DNA of 64,000 nt. It comes from Thermoplasmata archaeon (GTDB lineage Archaea > Thermoplasmatota > Thermoplasmata > Thermoplasmatales > Thermoplasmataceae). The translations under genes were made by a program, and so were the position numbers. Of the stretch, positions 50,678 to 60,836 are shown one piece after another. The notes under the pieces are model-generated. The model was not told the DNA's origin and made no database searches. It saw only the letters and a program-made list of their open reading frames with translations. Each line of letters starts with the position of its first letter. Position 1 is the stretch's first letter. The DNA lies in contig JAJZZX010000003.1 in NCBI GenBank assembly GCA_021797355.1, positions 124,001-188,000 on the forward strand. The letters run 5' to 3'.

Positions 50678-51772
50678 ATGGATGATAAAAATCTGGAGGA
50701 ACTATTCGGTCTCCTTGACAATGAGAATTTCCAGGAGGCTCTTACGCGTGTTGAAAAGTTAATGAAGGATGGCGGAGACGATCCGTATCTTCACGCAATA
50801 AAGGCCATATGCCTGCTGGAATTGGATATGGACCCCAAAAAAGCAGTCGCCGAGGCAAAAATGGCTTATTCTGCCCAGAAGGAACCATTTATGAAATATG
50901 TTCTGGGCTGGGCCACTGCAGTGAATGGCGATCTGAAGGAGGGCATAAAGCTTCTTAATGCAGCAGTGACCGAAGATCCTGAAAATATCGAGTATCTTAT
51001 CAAGCTGGCCGAACTGAATGAGGAAAATGATGACTTGCAAAACGCCCTTAAGTCAATAATCAGGGCACAGAAAGTGTCATCTGACGACATGAGGCTTATG
51101 CTCCTTAAATCAGGTGTCCTGAACAAGCTTGGAAGACACAAGGAGGCAGTTTACGAGATAAATAGGGCCATAAACCTTGCGCCGAATTTCGACTACGCTC
51201 ACTTTCTGCTTGCCCAGACATACGCTGCATCAGGAGATTCAGGTGCAGCCAGAAAATCCCTTCAGGATGCAATAAGGCTTTCATCATCAGAACATCCAGA
51301 ATACCATGAACTCATGGCGGAGTTTGATCTGGAAGAGGAGAACTTTGTAGGGGCATTAACGAATCTTGACAGGGCGATTTCAGGATCGTCAGGAGATGAA
51401 CAGATAGGCTACATTCTTGAGAAGAGCAAGGTTCTGGATTATTCTGGCAGGGAGAACGAATCTCTTGACCTCATTGAATCAATTTATAAGAGAGACCCGA
51501 CAAACCCGCTTGTAGCATTTGGCCTAATCGACTTCCATTCCTCGCATAAAAGAAATGCAGAACTTGACAAGCTGATGTCAGACATGAATCTCAGCGAGCC
51601 CATTCGAGAAATCGTGCGCTTTTACTCCGGGCAGAGAAATGAGGTCGATCAGGAAGGTTTCATCAAACTCCTATCCTCTGCACGTGATGCTTCAGGTGAC
51701 GATCCATTCCAGAGCGAAATACTTGAGATGATCATTGAAACAATGATAACTGCGGCATCCCTCGACGGATGA
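50678..51772 (+). CDS. TPR-repeat protein
   Basis: A 364-residue soluble acidic protein built almost entirely of helix-turn-helix repeats of about 34 residues. Typical units include NAALKSIIRAQKVS-like and KEAVYEINRAINLAPNFDYA segments with the conserved A, Y and P positions. About eight to nine repeats are visible. It probably acts as a protein-interaction scaffold in the cytosol. ATATTTATATGATAAG about 40 bases before the ATG gives a promoter with a short leader. No partner is evident from the neighbours. Confidence 0.8.
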   Translation: MDDKNLEELFGLLDNENFQEALTRVEKLMKDGGDDPYLHAIKAICLLELDMDPKKAVAEAKMAYSAQKEPFMKYVLGWATAVNGDLKEGIKLLNAAVTEDPENIEYLIKLAELNEENDDLQNALKSIIRAQKVSSDDMRLMLLKSGVLNKLGRHKEAVYEINRAINLAPNFDYAHFLLAQTYAASGDSGAARKSLQDAIRLSSSEHPEYHELMAEFDLEEENFVGALTNLDRAISGSSGDEQIGYILEKSKVLDYSGRENESLDLIESIYKRDPTNPLVAFGLIDFHSSHKRNAELDKLMSDMNLSEPIREIVRFYSGQRNEVDQEGFIKLLSSARDASGDDPFQSEILEMIIETMITAASLDG

Positions 51773-51824
51773 TTCCGTTCCTCGTTAAGCCTATAAAGAA
51801 GAAAGGGCAGTTTGACCTGTAAAA

Positions 51825-51830
51825 TTTTTT
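51825..51830 (+). terminator. oligo-T transcription terminator candidate
   Basis: A run of six T about 50 bases after the TPR gene stop. Archaeal RNA polymerase commonly terminates at oligo-T without a hairpin. It lies just before the start of the giant surface-protein gene, so it could separate the two transcripts. Confidence 0.3.
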
Positions 51831-51840
51831 GTTAATATAC

Positions 51841-54800
51841 ATGTTTCAGTCTCTTACCTACACAAATTTCTTTTTATGCAGATACAATCATGAATCCTTG
51901 AGAAAGGGTTTGAAAGTTACAGCAATAATGATTTCCATATTGGTGGTTTCTTCAGCCTTGGCTATGGTGGGTGCAAGCTTCACCCATGGACAGCCCATAG
52001 GTAAGGAAAAACTTCCACCAACCAATACTAAAGTGAATTATTTCTCTATGCCCTATCACATTAATAAAAAGCATTCTTCAGCAGAGTCTGATACGGTTCA
52101 GTTATCCGGGTCGGGGCTCATGGAACAATTTACTTTCATTGAGTCCGGCCTCCCCTCTGGCACTCTATGGTCAGTTGCCATCGCAAATCAGACAATTTCC
52201 TCAAGAAACCAGAGCATGTCGTTGAACCTGGAATCAGGACTTTACTCTTACCGGGAGAATAATGCCGTCAACTTTTTTTCACCACAGTCTAGTGGTACCA
52301 TAAACACTGCCTCCAGATCATTGCTAATCCAATTTTATGGGATTTTTAATGTCACCAAGAGCCTTAACCTGACATCCGGCTCTTTATCGTCTGCGCTGCC
52401 TTCTCTCAATAATTCAGCTGCCCTTTCCTATGGAGTTTACGATAAATGGAGCAGTTCCATCCTTGTAGCAGACTATTCAAGCGGAAAAATTGTAGAAGTA
52501 AACGCAACATCACTTGCAATTGAAAAAGCAGTTAATTTGGGATATGCCCCTAAGGATATTGCTGTTGGCAACCTCGGCACTGTTTACGTACTGTCAAGTT
52601 CTTACATTACCGAACTGAACAGCTCGCTGATTCCTGTCAGATTTATAAAGCTCGACACAACAGATGCAAGATCAATTGCTTATAATCCCTCATCTGGACT
52701 TATTTTTGTTGGCACATATTCAAATGGCACGCTTATCTTCAATTCCTCTAGCATGCAGCAGACAGGGTCACTTCCTTATGCTGATGTCCAGAGCACTCAG
52801 GGCATATTCGTGTTACCTGATTCCGTGAATACATATATTGCCAGTTATAGTAACGATACTCTAATAGAACTTGCTGGCACTAATGTTGTCAGGTATTACA
52901 CAATTCCAGCTTCGCCAATATCCATTCTGGAAATCCCTCATGGTACCATGATTATTTCCACATTTCCAAGCCCGCAAACTGGCTTCTCACTTTTCAGGCT
53001 TAATCTTTCCAGTGGAAACGTCACTGGCATAATTAATGCCACAATCGAAGTTGCATTAGCTTATGACCCGCAGATAGATACTGTGCTGGCAGGATCAGTT
53101 TGTGCTTCCCCAGAAGTCTTGGTTATGAATTCCCGGTATTCAGGGTTAGCTGAGAATATATCTACCGTTATGCAGCCATATTTCATGATATATGATCCGG
53201 AGATTGATGCAGTAGTTTCCGGCGGTATCTTTTCCAACGGACTTGAAATCCTTTCATTATCAGATCTTCCTGTCACGCTAACATTTTCAGAAACCGGCCT
53301 GCCAAATGGAGTAACATGGTCAGTAAAGGCAGATAACTATACCATATCATCAGACTCAAGCCATCTTAATTTTACTGTGATTCCAGGTAACATAAGCTAC
53401 GTCGTTAAAGCGCCCCAAAACTTTACTGCACAGACGCAGGGATATGCCGTTGTAGGCAGCCAAAACTATTCTGTTAAGATTGAATTCTATCCCCTCTATG
53501 ATGTTAAATTTATAGAATCAGGGCTTCCCAGTGGTTCTGAATGGAATGTTAATTTTACCGGATTTAATCTGTCATCAGATTCACATTCTTTGGTATTCAA
53601 GGCCACAAGTGGACTTCACAGCTATGTCATTTACGGCAGTGGCATGTATTCAAGCAGTTTTCCGAAGGGATACATCAATGTATCAGGGAACGAGACAATA
53701 AATGTAGAATTCACAGGTAATCCTTCAAGGGTTCAGTTTAGATCTAGTGGCCTACCAGCGTCGCAGCCCTGGTATGTCAAAGTGGATGGACTCATCCTGG
53801 CATCGAGTGGGAATTATTTGAACACATCAGCGGCTCCTGGAAGTTACAACTACACTATCCTTTCAATTCCGGGTTACAAGGCTTACCCATCCACTGGATC
53901 TTTCTTGTCATCCTCATCCGTTCCTATCAACATTACCTGGAAGCCTGTCTTGTATAATGTCACGATTACTGAAACTGGCCTCCCCTCTGGATATACCTGG
54001 GCGATCAATGTGTCCGGCTCCGTTTACTGGAACAATGGGAATACCACAGTGCTGCAGCTGCCCAATGGATCTTTCCAGATGCATGCATTCGTTAAAGGTG
54101 CGGTATACTCCGCACTTCCGGTTCATTTTAGCATAAATGGCTCAGAAATTGCAGTTTCAGTAATTTTCACGGCAGTTCTCTATGATATTGCGATTCATGA
54201 GGAAGGCCTTCCACAAGGATATTCCTGGAAAATATCTCTTAGCAATGGAATGGTGGCTGCCGCTGCTGCCGGAATTCCAATCAGTCTTTCGTTGATGAAT
54301 GGCACATACCAGGCATCTTTACAGGATTCAAGCACTTCATATCGGCCCATTTATGAGCAGATAAACTTAACAGTTGACGGCGCTTCCTACAATTATACTG
54401 TCACGTTTGTTCCAGTTGTCTTCAAGATTGAACTGGAAATACTGAATCTTCCTCAGAATACTAGCTGGTCACTATTCATTGGTACAGCCTCATATACAGG
54501 TATAAGTGGACCGCAGTTTGTCACCTATCTTCAAAATGGAACATATGGAATAAAGGTCGTCCCTTCAAACCATGATTATCATTCATTTTCAGGCAGCGTA
54601 AATGTCTCCGGGGCAGGTAAAACTATTAAGGTTATCCTAAGTCCTGTACTGTTCGTGGTTAATTTCACCGAGAGAGGATTGCCCCCTGGATCAGAGTGGT
54701 ACATTGCAGGTCAAAACGGATCTAACCTAATTACATCTGGCAGCGTACAGTCAGCTCTCTTCATGAATGGTTCCTATTCACTTAGATACATATCATTCAG

Positions 54801-56184
54801 CCCTGAATTTAAGGGAGGAACTGTTAGTTTTGTTGTTGATGGTCACAGCCTCAATTTATCTCTGCATTTTACGCTAGTTCAGTATGAGGTTGTTTTCTCC
54901 GTTGCAGGCCAGTACAGGCCTGAGTCATGGTACCTTTCTATAGATGGTGGAAAATATGTTGAGTACAATTCACTAAGTGCAGCTCTGTTTCTGCCAAATG
55001 GAACATACACATTTCTGGCATCTCAGGGGAACACCTCGTGGGGAGAGGCAACTGGGAATTTCACCGTTTCAGGTTCTGCCTTAAGTGTTACAATAATTTT
55101 TAAACCTGTAGAATACAGGGTCAATTTCACTCTTGACGATGCAAGTCACATTGCTTCTTGGTATCTGAACATCTCAGGAATGAAGTATCTTGCATCAGGG
55201 AAATCGTATTCCGTTTACTTGCAAAATGGCACATATTCATTTTCTATCAGCGGAATTCCAGGTTTCATCTCATATACGTCAAACTTTTCAGTTGACGGCA
55301 AAAATATGGATATATCTGTGCATCTAGCATCAGATAGCCACCTAGTCATCTTCAAAACCGATCTTGCGAGGGGTGAGAACTGGTACTTGAATATGTCCAA
55401 TGGCGAAAACTTTACAATTGACACTCCCGTTTTTCATGTTGCTCTCGCTAACGGAAACTACTCATTCACAATTTACAGCAGCGGGTATCGGCTATATGCT
55501 GGTAACTTAACTCTGAAAGATACCAATATTGTTCTGCATATAGATCTAATTCCCGTAAAGTTACAAGTTATATTCAGGGAAACAGGGTTGCCTTCTGGCA
55601 CCATCTGGGGCATAAACATCAATGGCAGCACTTTCCGTTCATCTGCCAGAACAATACAGGTGGAACTCCCGGCAGGACATTATTCATTAAACGTTTCAGC
55701 TATTCCAGGGTATATGGCGCAGGCACCGGGCAATTTTAATTTGAATCATGCCCACATGCATATTCATATTCATTTCCGTAAGGTGCATGAGCAATTTTAC
55801 CCTGTTACAATATCGTCTTTTGCGCCACCAGGGGTTTTGATTTCTGTAAGTATTAACGGTACAGCCATATTGCATCCAATATTTCAGTTGCCGGATGGAA
55901 ACTACACCGTTGATGTTTCTATCTGGCAGAAAGGAAGCCCATGTACAGCAGAGTTTAATTTCTCTGTGAATGGAACCGGTGTCTCTATCCTAATAATCAT
56001 CGCTCCACCGGCAGTTGCAACATTTATAGTATATAATTTACCACCAGGGCCTCTCTTGCCTGGCCCAGAAAATATGCCGGCAAACATTCCGCCTTCTCAA
56101 CCGCTTCCTCCGCCACCACCACCGCCTCTTCCTGGTTTAAATCCAGGTTTTCACCCAGTGGAACAATTTTTTACAAGAATCTGA
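51841..56184 (+). CDS. giant secreted repeat protein with ETGLPSG-type domains
   Basis: About 1447 residues. A hydrophobic N-terminal segment (KVTAIMISILVVSSALAMV) is a signal or anchor. A TTG at 51898 directly before RKGLK, the ATG at 51841 and a TTG at 51829 are all possible starts. One repeat near residue 100 is followed by a beta-propeller-like region (about 190-470) with NG-rich blades. About 12 further repeats of 75-85 residues follow, each opening with a variant of ESGLPSGxxWxV. The C-terminus is a polyproline stretch. Such repeats are typical of Thermoplasmatales surface proteins. It converges on the gene at 56171 with a 14-base overlap. Confidence 0.85.
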   Translation: MFQSLTYTNFFLCRYNHESLRKGLKVTAIMISILVVSSALAMVGASFTHGQPIGKEKLPPTNTKVNYFSMPYHINKKHSSAESDTVQLSGSGLMEQFTFIESGLPSGTLWSVAIANQTISSRNQSMSLNLESGLYSYRENNAVNFFSPQSSGTINTASRSLLIQFYGIFNVTKSLNLTSGSLSSALPSLNNSAALSYGVYDKWSSSILVADYSSGKIVEVNATSLAIEKAVNLGYAPKDIAVGNLGTVYVLSSSYITELNSSLIPVRFIKLDTTDARSIAYNPSSGLIFVGTYSNGTLIFNSSSMQQTGSLPYADVQSTQGIFVLPDSVNTYIASYSNDTLIELAGTNVVRYYTIPASPISILEIPHGTMIISTFPSPQTGFSLFRLNLSSGNVTGIINATIEVALAYDPQIDTVLAGSVCASPEVLVMNSRYSGLAENISTVMQPYFMIYDPEIDAVVSGGIFSNGLEILSLSDLPVTLTFSETGLPNGVTWSVKADNYTISSDSSHLNFTVIPGNISYVVKAPQNFTAQTQGYAVVGSQNYSVKIEFYPLYDVKFIESGLPSGSEWNVNFTGFNLSSDSHSLVFKATSGLHSYVIYGSGMYSSSFPKGYINVSGNETINVEFTGNPSRVQFRSSGLPASQPWYVKVDGLILASSGNYLNTSAAPGSYNYTILSIPGYKAYPSTGSFLSSSSVPINITWKPVLYNVTITETGLPSGYTWAINVSGSVYWNNGNTTVLQLPNGSFQMHAFVKGAVYSALPVHFSINGSEIAVSVIFTAVLYDIAIHEEGLPQGYSWKISLSNGMVAAAAAGIPISLSLMNGTYQASLQDSSTSYRPIYEQINLTVDGASYNYTVTFVPVVFKIELEILNLPQNTSWSLFIGTASYTGISGPQFVTYLQNGTYGIKVVPSNHDYHSFSGSVNVSGAGKTIKVILSPVLFVVNFTERGLPPGSEWYIAGQNGSNLITSGSVQSALFMNGSYSLRYISFSPEFKGGTVSFVVDGHSLNLSLHFTLVQYEVVFSVAGQYRPESWYLSIDGGKYVEYNSLSAALFLPNGTYTFLASQGNTSWGEATGNFTVSGSALSVTIIFKPVEYRVNFTLDDASHIASWYLNISGMKYLASGKSYSVYLQNGTYSFSISGIPGFISYTSNFSVDGKNMDISVHLASDSHLVIFKTDLARGENWYLNMSNGENFTIDTPVFHVALANGNYSFTIYSSGYRLYAGNLTLKDTNIVLHIDLIPVKLQVIFRETGLPSGTIWGININGSTFRSSARTIQVELPAGHYSLNVSAIPGYMAQAPGNFNLNHAHMHIHIHFRKVHEQFYPVTISSFAPPGVLISVSINGTAILHPIFQLPDGNYTVDVSIWQKGSPCTAEFNFSVNGTGVSILIIIAPPAVATFIVYNLPPGPLLPGPENMPANIPPSQPLPPPPPPPLPGLNPGFHPVEQFFTRI

Positions 56185-57019
56185 TAACATTGGACAAAAC
56201 AGTTGCAATGAAGAACAAATAAGCAAGAAGAGTGAAGTAGAAGGATGTTCTGTATATGTTCCGTAGGCTTCTGAGTTGGGGCAGTATTGCCCCTATGGAA
56301 AGAAAAAGGGCGAGCAGCGTTACATATACAACTATTTTTCCAGTGAGGTTAAAGGCATTAATCCATGACATTGAGGGTGCAAATAAGGATGCGGTGAAAA
56401 CAGCTAAAATTGCACTTTCCACCACTATAACGGTATGGCGTGAAATGCCAGCAGTAAAATAAATCATTGAAATGATTGCTTCGAAAATGGATACCGAAAG
56501 GACAACTGCTATTGCAATGTTTCCGGCAGTAGTTAAGTGGGGAAGAAAAACATAAAGATATTTAAACGGAGTGGTAAGAAGCAAAATGCCGGCCCAAACC
56601 ATAATGGCTAAGAATATTCTATAAGCAGCAAATAAAGGGCTGTTCCAGGGAATGCTATGGCGAATATCGCTCTCAATCTTGGTGCTCAACTTATACAGAT
56701 CAGGCCTGAACATGCCACAATTTAATGCGTACAACAGTGAGAATGGAAGTTTTGAAGGCTTGTAATCCTTTCGAAGCTGTGTCGAAAGATAACCGCCGCC
56801 TTGCCAGAGCATTCCAGTAATGTTTGCATCTGTCCAGTCCATATAATAAAAGGGTGATGAAAATGGCGAGACTTCCAGCTTTCCCGTAACTATGAATTTT
56901 AAGGAGGAATACGATTTTCCAATCCATCCAAGAACGATAAACAGCAGTAAAGCTAGAACTGTTGCTAAAAGATATTGCGGCCAGAAAATAATAACGTTCC
57001 CAATGGCTATTGTAATCAT
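56171..57019 (-). CDS. six-helix membrane protein of surface operon
   Basis: A 282-residue protein with an N-terminal membrane helix (about 8-32), a 100-residue charged loop (about 33-135) and five C-terminal helices. The loop includes MDWTDANITGMLWQGGGYL, which may be a functional site. No family was recognised, and it is not a SipW-type signal peptidase by motif. It is last in an operon after two secreted beta-proteins, 11 bases after the second, so it may help anchor, assemble or export them. Confidence 0.6.
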   Translation of the reverse strand: MITIAIGNVIIFWPQYLLATVLALLLFIVLGWIGKSYSSLKFIVTGKLEVSPFSSPFYYMDWTDANITGMLWQGGGYLSTQLRKDYKPSKLPFSLLYALNCGMFRPDLYKLSTKIESDIRHSIPWNSPLFAAYRIFLAIMVWAGILLLTTPFKYLYVFLPHLTTAGNIAIAVVLSVSIFEAIISMIYFTAGISRHTVIVVESAILAVFTASLFAPSMSWINAFNLTGKIVVYVTLLALFLSIGAILPQLRSLRNIYRTSFYFTLLAYLFFIATVLSNVIRFL

Positions 57020-57030
57020 GTTTGACTTAC

Positions 57031-57636
57031 CTAGTACAATGTCACGTAATTAACTGTGGTTTTGAGAGAATAACTAGATCCAACAAAGCTTGAACCATTC
57101 AAAGTATTGAAAGGCAAGGCCAAAGTTATGCTGAACTGTGCCTGTCCTTGTTCTGTAAATTCACTTGAGACCGTGAATAATTCCCCGATTGTAACTAAGC
57201 TATTGGAAGCGATTGTTATGTTACTACTTTTTTCTGATATGGCTGTTCCATTGCTGAAATTAGCAACTATTACCCTACAGTATCCCTTATCCGGCAAATA
57301 ACCATAGACAGTTACCGATGTAACATACTTCATTCCCGAATATTGAGAAAGAGTTGCTGTCAGATTTAGTTCGTAAGAACCTCCGTTTTTAAAGTCCACT
57401 GCCTTTGAAATGTTGATGCTCCCAGGGCTGGATGTTGAATAAGAAAGCTGTGCAGAGCTGTTGTAGGGATTCATCTTGTCTGTCAGCCCGTTAAAGGTTG
57501 TTGCAGAAAGTTTAAGGTCAGAAGACGAGTGTATTACAGATACCTCATACCCATTGCTAACTATTACAGATCCAGCAGAAGCAACTGGAAGTACTACAGC
57601 AATGATAATAAATAAAATGAGGTATCGCAATCTCAT
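57031..57636 (-). CDS. Sec-secreted beta-rich protein, second of pair
   Basis: A 201-residue protein. The signal peptide MRLRYLILFIIIAVVLPVAS ends before a likely cleavage at SAG, followed by VIVSNGYEVSV. The rest alternates hydrophobic residues with Ser, Asn and Thr, has several N-x-S/T sites and contains no C-terminal membrane helix. The hydrophobic strand directly after the signal matches that of its neighbour (AVVVNNNIDVSV), as in TasA/archaeal bundling-pilus subunits that polymerise by donor-strand exchange. That comparison is structural inference. Seven bases separate it from the upstream gene. Confidence 0.65.
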   Translation of the reverse strand: MRLRYLILFIIIAVVLPVASAGSVIVSNGYEVSVIHSSSDLKLSATTFNGLTDKMNPYNSSAQLSYSTSSPGSINISKAVDFKNGGSYELNLTATLSQYSGMKYVTSVTVYGYLPDKGYCRVIVANFSNGTAISEKSSNITIASNSLVTIGELFTVSSEFTEQGQAQFSITLALPFNTLNGSSFVGSSYSLKTTVNYVTLY

Positions 57637-57643
57637 TTTGCCC

Positions 57644-58177
57644 TCAGCTTACCTGCATATTCAGTGAGAATGTTCCAGCCTGAGCATTTTCTGTCACAAT
57701 GGACAGATAAAGTACTACACCCTGCCCTGAAATATGTATTGGGCCATTGCTGCCAGATATTAGGGCAACGCCACCTAAGTTGCCTGATAAGTCTCCGGTG
57801 AAAGTCATTAGAGAAGAGCTGTAATATATGAAGACCCCTGACGGAATCGAGCCATTGAACCATATATATACAGGTGAATTAGACGTAGAATCGTTGTATA
57901 CTTCGAGTACATTTGTCATAACAACATATCCAGTTCCAGGTATTGAGTTCAACGTGACCGTTGTATTTGTAAACTTTGAATTATCTCCCACTATCCCGAT
58001 ATAACCGCTAGAGTTTGCCTGTCTGTAGGCTGGTCCAGCTGTAAGGTAAACTTGATTGGGATGGAAATTTGATACGCTAACGTCGATATTATTGTTAACA
58101 ACAACAGCAGCGGTAGTAACAAGAGGTACAAGCATGGCGAGAACAACAGAAATGGCAATCACAAAATTTTTGCGCAT
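57644..58177 (-). CDS. Sec-secreted beta-rich protein, first of pair (filament subunit candidate)
   Basis: A 177-residue protein with signal peptide MRKNFVIAISVVLAMLVPLV, a likely cleavage near TTA, then AVVVNNNIDVSVSNFH. The mature part is beta-rich with multiple N-x-S/T sites, no cysteine and no anchor, a composition suiting an acid-stable extracellular filament or sheath. It is similar in layout to the downstream 201-residue protein and is likely a paralogue. It is first in the operon, behind a strong TATA box. Confidence 0.65.
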   Translation of the reverse strand: MRKNFVIAISVVLAMLVPLVTTAAVVVNNNIDVSVSNFHPNQVYLTAGPAYRQANSSGYIGIVGDNSKFTNTTVTLNSIPGTGYVVMTNVLEVYNDSTSNSPVYIWFNGSIPSGVFIYYSSSLMTFTGDLSGNLGGVALISGSNGPIHISGQGVVLYLSIVTENAQAGTFSLNMQVS

Positions 58178-58197
58178 GCCTAATAATTACCATGCAT

Positions 58198-58206
58198 TAT
58201 ATAAAT
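58198..58206 (-). promoter_or_regulatory. strong TATA box of secreted-protein operon
   Basis: Read on the minus strand, TTTATATAA lies centred about 25 bases before the ATG at 58177, giving a leaderless mRNA. It is among the best TATA matches in the window, which fits high expression of an abundant surface component. Confidence 0.6.
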
Positions 58207-58871
58207 TTCTCATTCTTTGAAACAACAAGGTGCATTAGTAGAATCATTAACCGATATAGACTTCCTCCTGGAACTGCAAATTGCAGGTTTCCTGAAATCT
58301 TACATATGGTGTTGGATTCCATAGGGTTTAATGGAAACTGCTCCATATATTTCGCATTCATTTCTTTTTAAAGATTATTTATGGGTAGATTCTACAGGAC
58401 AGACTGTATCGATGCCGATGCTCTTTCTATATTGAATGCCTGAAACATAAGATAATTAAAAATCCAAACGACCGGATCCTTCGGAATCATTATGCCAATC
58501 ATAGGAGAGGTCATTTCATCGCCATTGTTAAGTTCAGAACTCAGATAGATGGTTCTAGGTCATACCCAAGACCATTGTCATATCATGGGGAATTCAGGAT
58601 CAAAAGAAATGAAAGGTTGAACCATCCTCTGTCTAATTCAGTTTTCAGTTTGCCCAATCAGTGTCAGTATGGAGCGATCAGAATGTCATTTCCATATCTG
58701 AAAAAATTTTGCATATGCAATCCCAAAGCGCCTTAAGGCAATCCGCTGAAGATTTATAAATTCATGACGCTACAGCCTTTGACCTGATGGCAAAGCCTTG
58801 CTTTAATTGGCAAAAAATTGACACTAGAACCTACATATTATTCTTAAATATGATTCACCGTATTTTATCTT
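58207..58871. other. long intergenic region between divergent surface genes
   Basis: About 665 bases without a convincing gene. The only clear symmetric element is the 13-base dyad CTGCAAATTGCAG at 58274-58286, about 100 bases upstream of the secreted-protein operon. TTCTTAAATATG near 58842 fits a TATA box for the DUF2079 gene. Short frames on both strands lack protein-like features. No tRNA was found. Confidence 0.5.
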
Positions 58872-60836
58872 ATGATAACAGGATCGGCTGAAAGATTCAG
58901 GGCACAGTTCAGGTTCACTGGAATATCGTCCATAATTAACGCAATTCCATTTGCTGCCCTTGTTTTATCCCTATTTTACTGGATTCCTGTCATATGGCTC
59001 AAATATTTCACCCTTCATGACTACGTTTTTGATAGTGGCGTATTCTATGGATCACTGCATTCAATTTTCTTCCAGCACACCCAACAGTTGCTGCTGCAAT
59101 ATGCTGCTGGATCGACAATTCGCATTATACTCTCCCCTCTGTCAACGTTCAACAGCATCCTTCTACTCTTGTATCTGCAGCTTATCCTTGTTCTTGGATC
59201 TTCAATAACGGTCTTTCTCATCGCCAGGAAAATGTTTTCGGGCAGGGTTGCACCAGTTCTCCTCTCTTTGTCTTATCTGCTGTATTTCCCAGTTAATGGT
59301 TCAATTTTCTTCGATGTACATGCACAGACTTTCTTCCTTCCCTTGATGCTGGTAGCATACTACCTGGAGATTTCAGGAAAGTACAGGGCTTCATTGGTAT
59401 TCTTTGTTTTAGCCGGAATCACGAGGTTTCCGATAATAGGAATAATAGTGCTTTACTCAATGGCAGACTTTATCTACAGTTACAGGACGCTCAGGAATCC
59501 TGAATCAAGAGAAATCAGGAACAAACGTGCCAGGTTTGCCATGATACTATTTTCCGTCTCCTTCATCATCACGCTCCTGCAGTATTACGAAAACACCTAT
59601 GTCCTCGGGGTTTCCTCACTGGGAAATATACACTATGTTGCAGGATCCACGGTCCTTGGGGGATCACTGGGCACTGACCTTATAACTGTTCTCATATTTG
59701 CGGCTCCCCTCCTCCTGCTTCCGCTCTATTACTCAGAATTTTCCATTATCCTCTGGGCTCTCTTTGGTTTTGCATTCTATACCAACTACTACGGTTACCT
59801 GTATCCGTCAGTCTTTACGGATCAGTACTCAGCTCTGTTCGTGCCGCTTATCTTCATAAGCCTGTTTGCCGGGATCGCTGCGAGAAGCAGCACGGGTAAA
59901 ATTTATAGTGAAAATAAGACAGGCCGCTTCAATATCGGCAAGCCTTCACCGCAGATGGCTACAGCCATAAAGATATTCGTAGCTGTTGCAGTCTTTGCGG
60001 TGCTTTTCCAGCCATACAGCCCATTGTCTTCACATACCAGCGGATCAATGGATATAGCCAACTATACCACCATAGGCATGCTGAATGAAAGAGAGATGCA
60101 GTCAGTCATAAACCTCATTCCAACTGATGCTTCCGGAATAATCTTTCCCGGGAATATGCCGGAAGTGATGATTCATTCGGCCAATGTGAACGGAAGCCTG
60201 ATTGCTGATACCATAAATGGATATCCACTGTACTGGTCCCCCCAGTTTTTCCAGTATAATAATTCAATACAGTATGTCATTGGGGACACTACAGACCTTT
60301 CAACCACCCCTGTTCCTAACGCATACAATCAGTACGAGATAACAAGAAATGCCATTTCATCTGGACAGTTTGGTGTCATGGCGGAATACCATGGCGCTTA
60401 TCTCCTTGGGCGAAATTATTTCGGAAAGCCTGTACTATTCAGCCCAATCGCATATCCAAAGGTGGGGTACAGCAGGATGGTCGCCTTGAATTCATCATAC
60501 AGCATTGACAACGGCCTGCTGCTTCAGAATGCATCATCGGCTTCAATATTACCTGCGGAAAGCACGATACTGTATCCAGGTTCTTATGTGGCATACCTGA
60601 ACCTATCCGAAGTCAAGATAACAGGCCATGGAACATTTGAGCTCCGCCTTTCTGCCTTTGATGTGCCAGGAAATACTGTCCTTGACGTTGCAAATCTGAT
60701 GGACGGGCAATCAACAATAATGATGAACTTTACGCTGGACAATTTCTATTCTAATGCAAATATATTTATAACAAATCTCACATTTACAGGAACAGTAGCT
60801 GTTAACAGCATTTACATGGAGGAAACAGCGGCATAA
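58872..60836 (+). CDS. DUF2079 membrane protein (GT-C-like glycosyltransferase candidate)
   Basis: A 654-residue protein with about ten membrane helices in the first 380 residues and a C-terminal extracellular beta domain. The DUF2079 signature near the first loop is seen as DYVFDSGVFYGSLHSIF (about 50-66), followed by FFDVHAQTFFLPLMLVAYYLE (corresponding to the family's EFHPE region). DUF2079 proteins share GT-C topology and are predicted lipid-linked sugar transferases. It is just upstream of an oligosaccharide flippase gene, supporting a role in surface glycan assembly. Confidence 0.8.
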   Translation: MITGSAERFRAQFRFTGISSIINAIPFAALVLSLFYWIPVIWLKYFTLHDYVFDSGVFYGSLHSIFFQHTQQLLLQYAAGSTIRIILSPLSTFNSILLLLYLQLILVLGSSITVFLIARKMFSGRVAPVLLSLSYLLYFPVNGSIFFDVHAQTFFLPLMLVAYYLEISGKYRASLVFFVLAGITRFPIIGIIVLYSMADFIYSYRTLRNPESREIRNKRARFAMILFSVSFIITLLQYYENTYVLGVSSLGNIHYVAGSTVLGGSLGTDLITVLIFAAPLLLLPLYYSEFSIILWALFGFAFYTNYYGYLYPSVFTDQYSALFVPLIFISLFAGIAARSSTGKIYSENKTGRFNIGKPSPQMATAIKIFVAVAVFAVLFQPYSPLSSHTSGSMDIANYTTIGMLNEREMQSVINLIPTDASGIIFPGNMPEVMIHSANVNGSLIADTINGYPLYWSPQFFQYNNSIQYVIGDTTDLSTTPVPNAYNQYEITRNAISSGQFGVMAEYHGAYLLGRNYFGKPVLFSPIAYPKVGYSRMVALNSSYSIDNGLLLQNASSASILPAESTILYPGSYVAYLNLSEVKITGHGTFELRLSAFDVPGNTVLDVANLMDGQSTIMMNFTLDNFYSNANIFITNLTFTGTVAVNSIYMEETAA

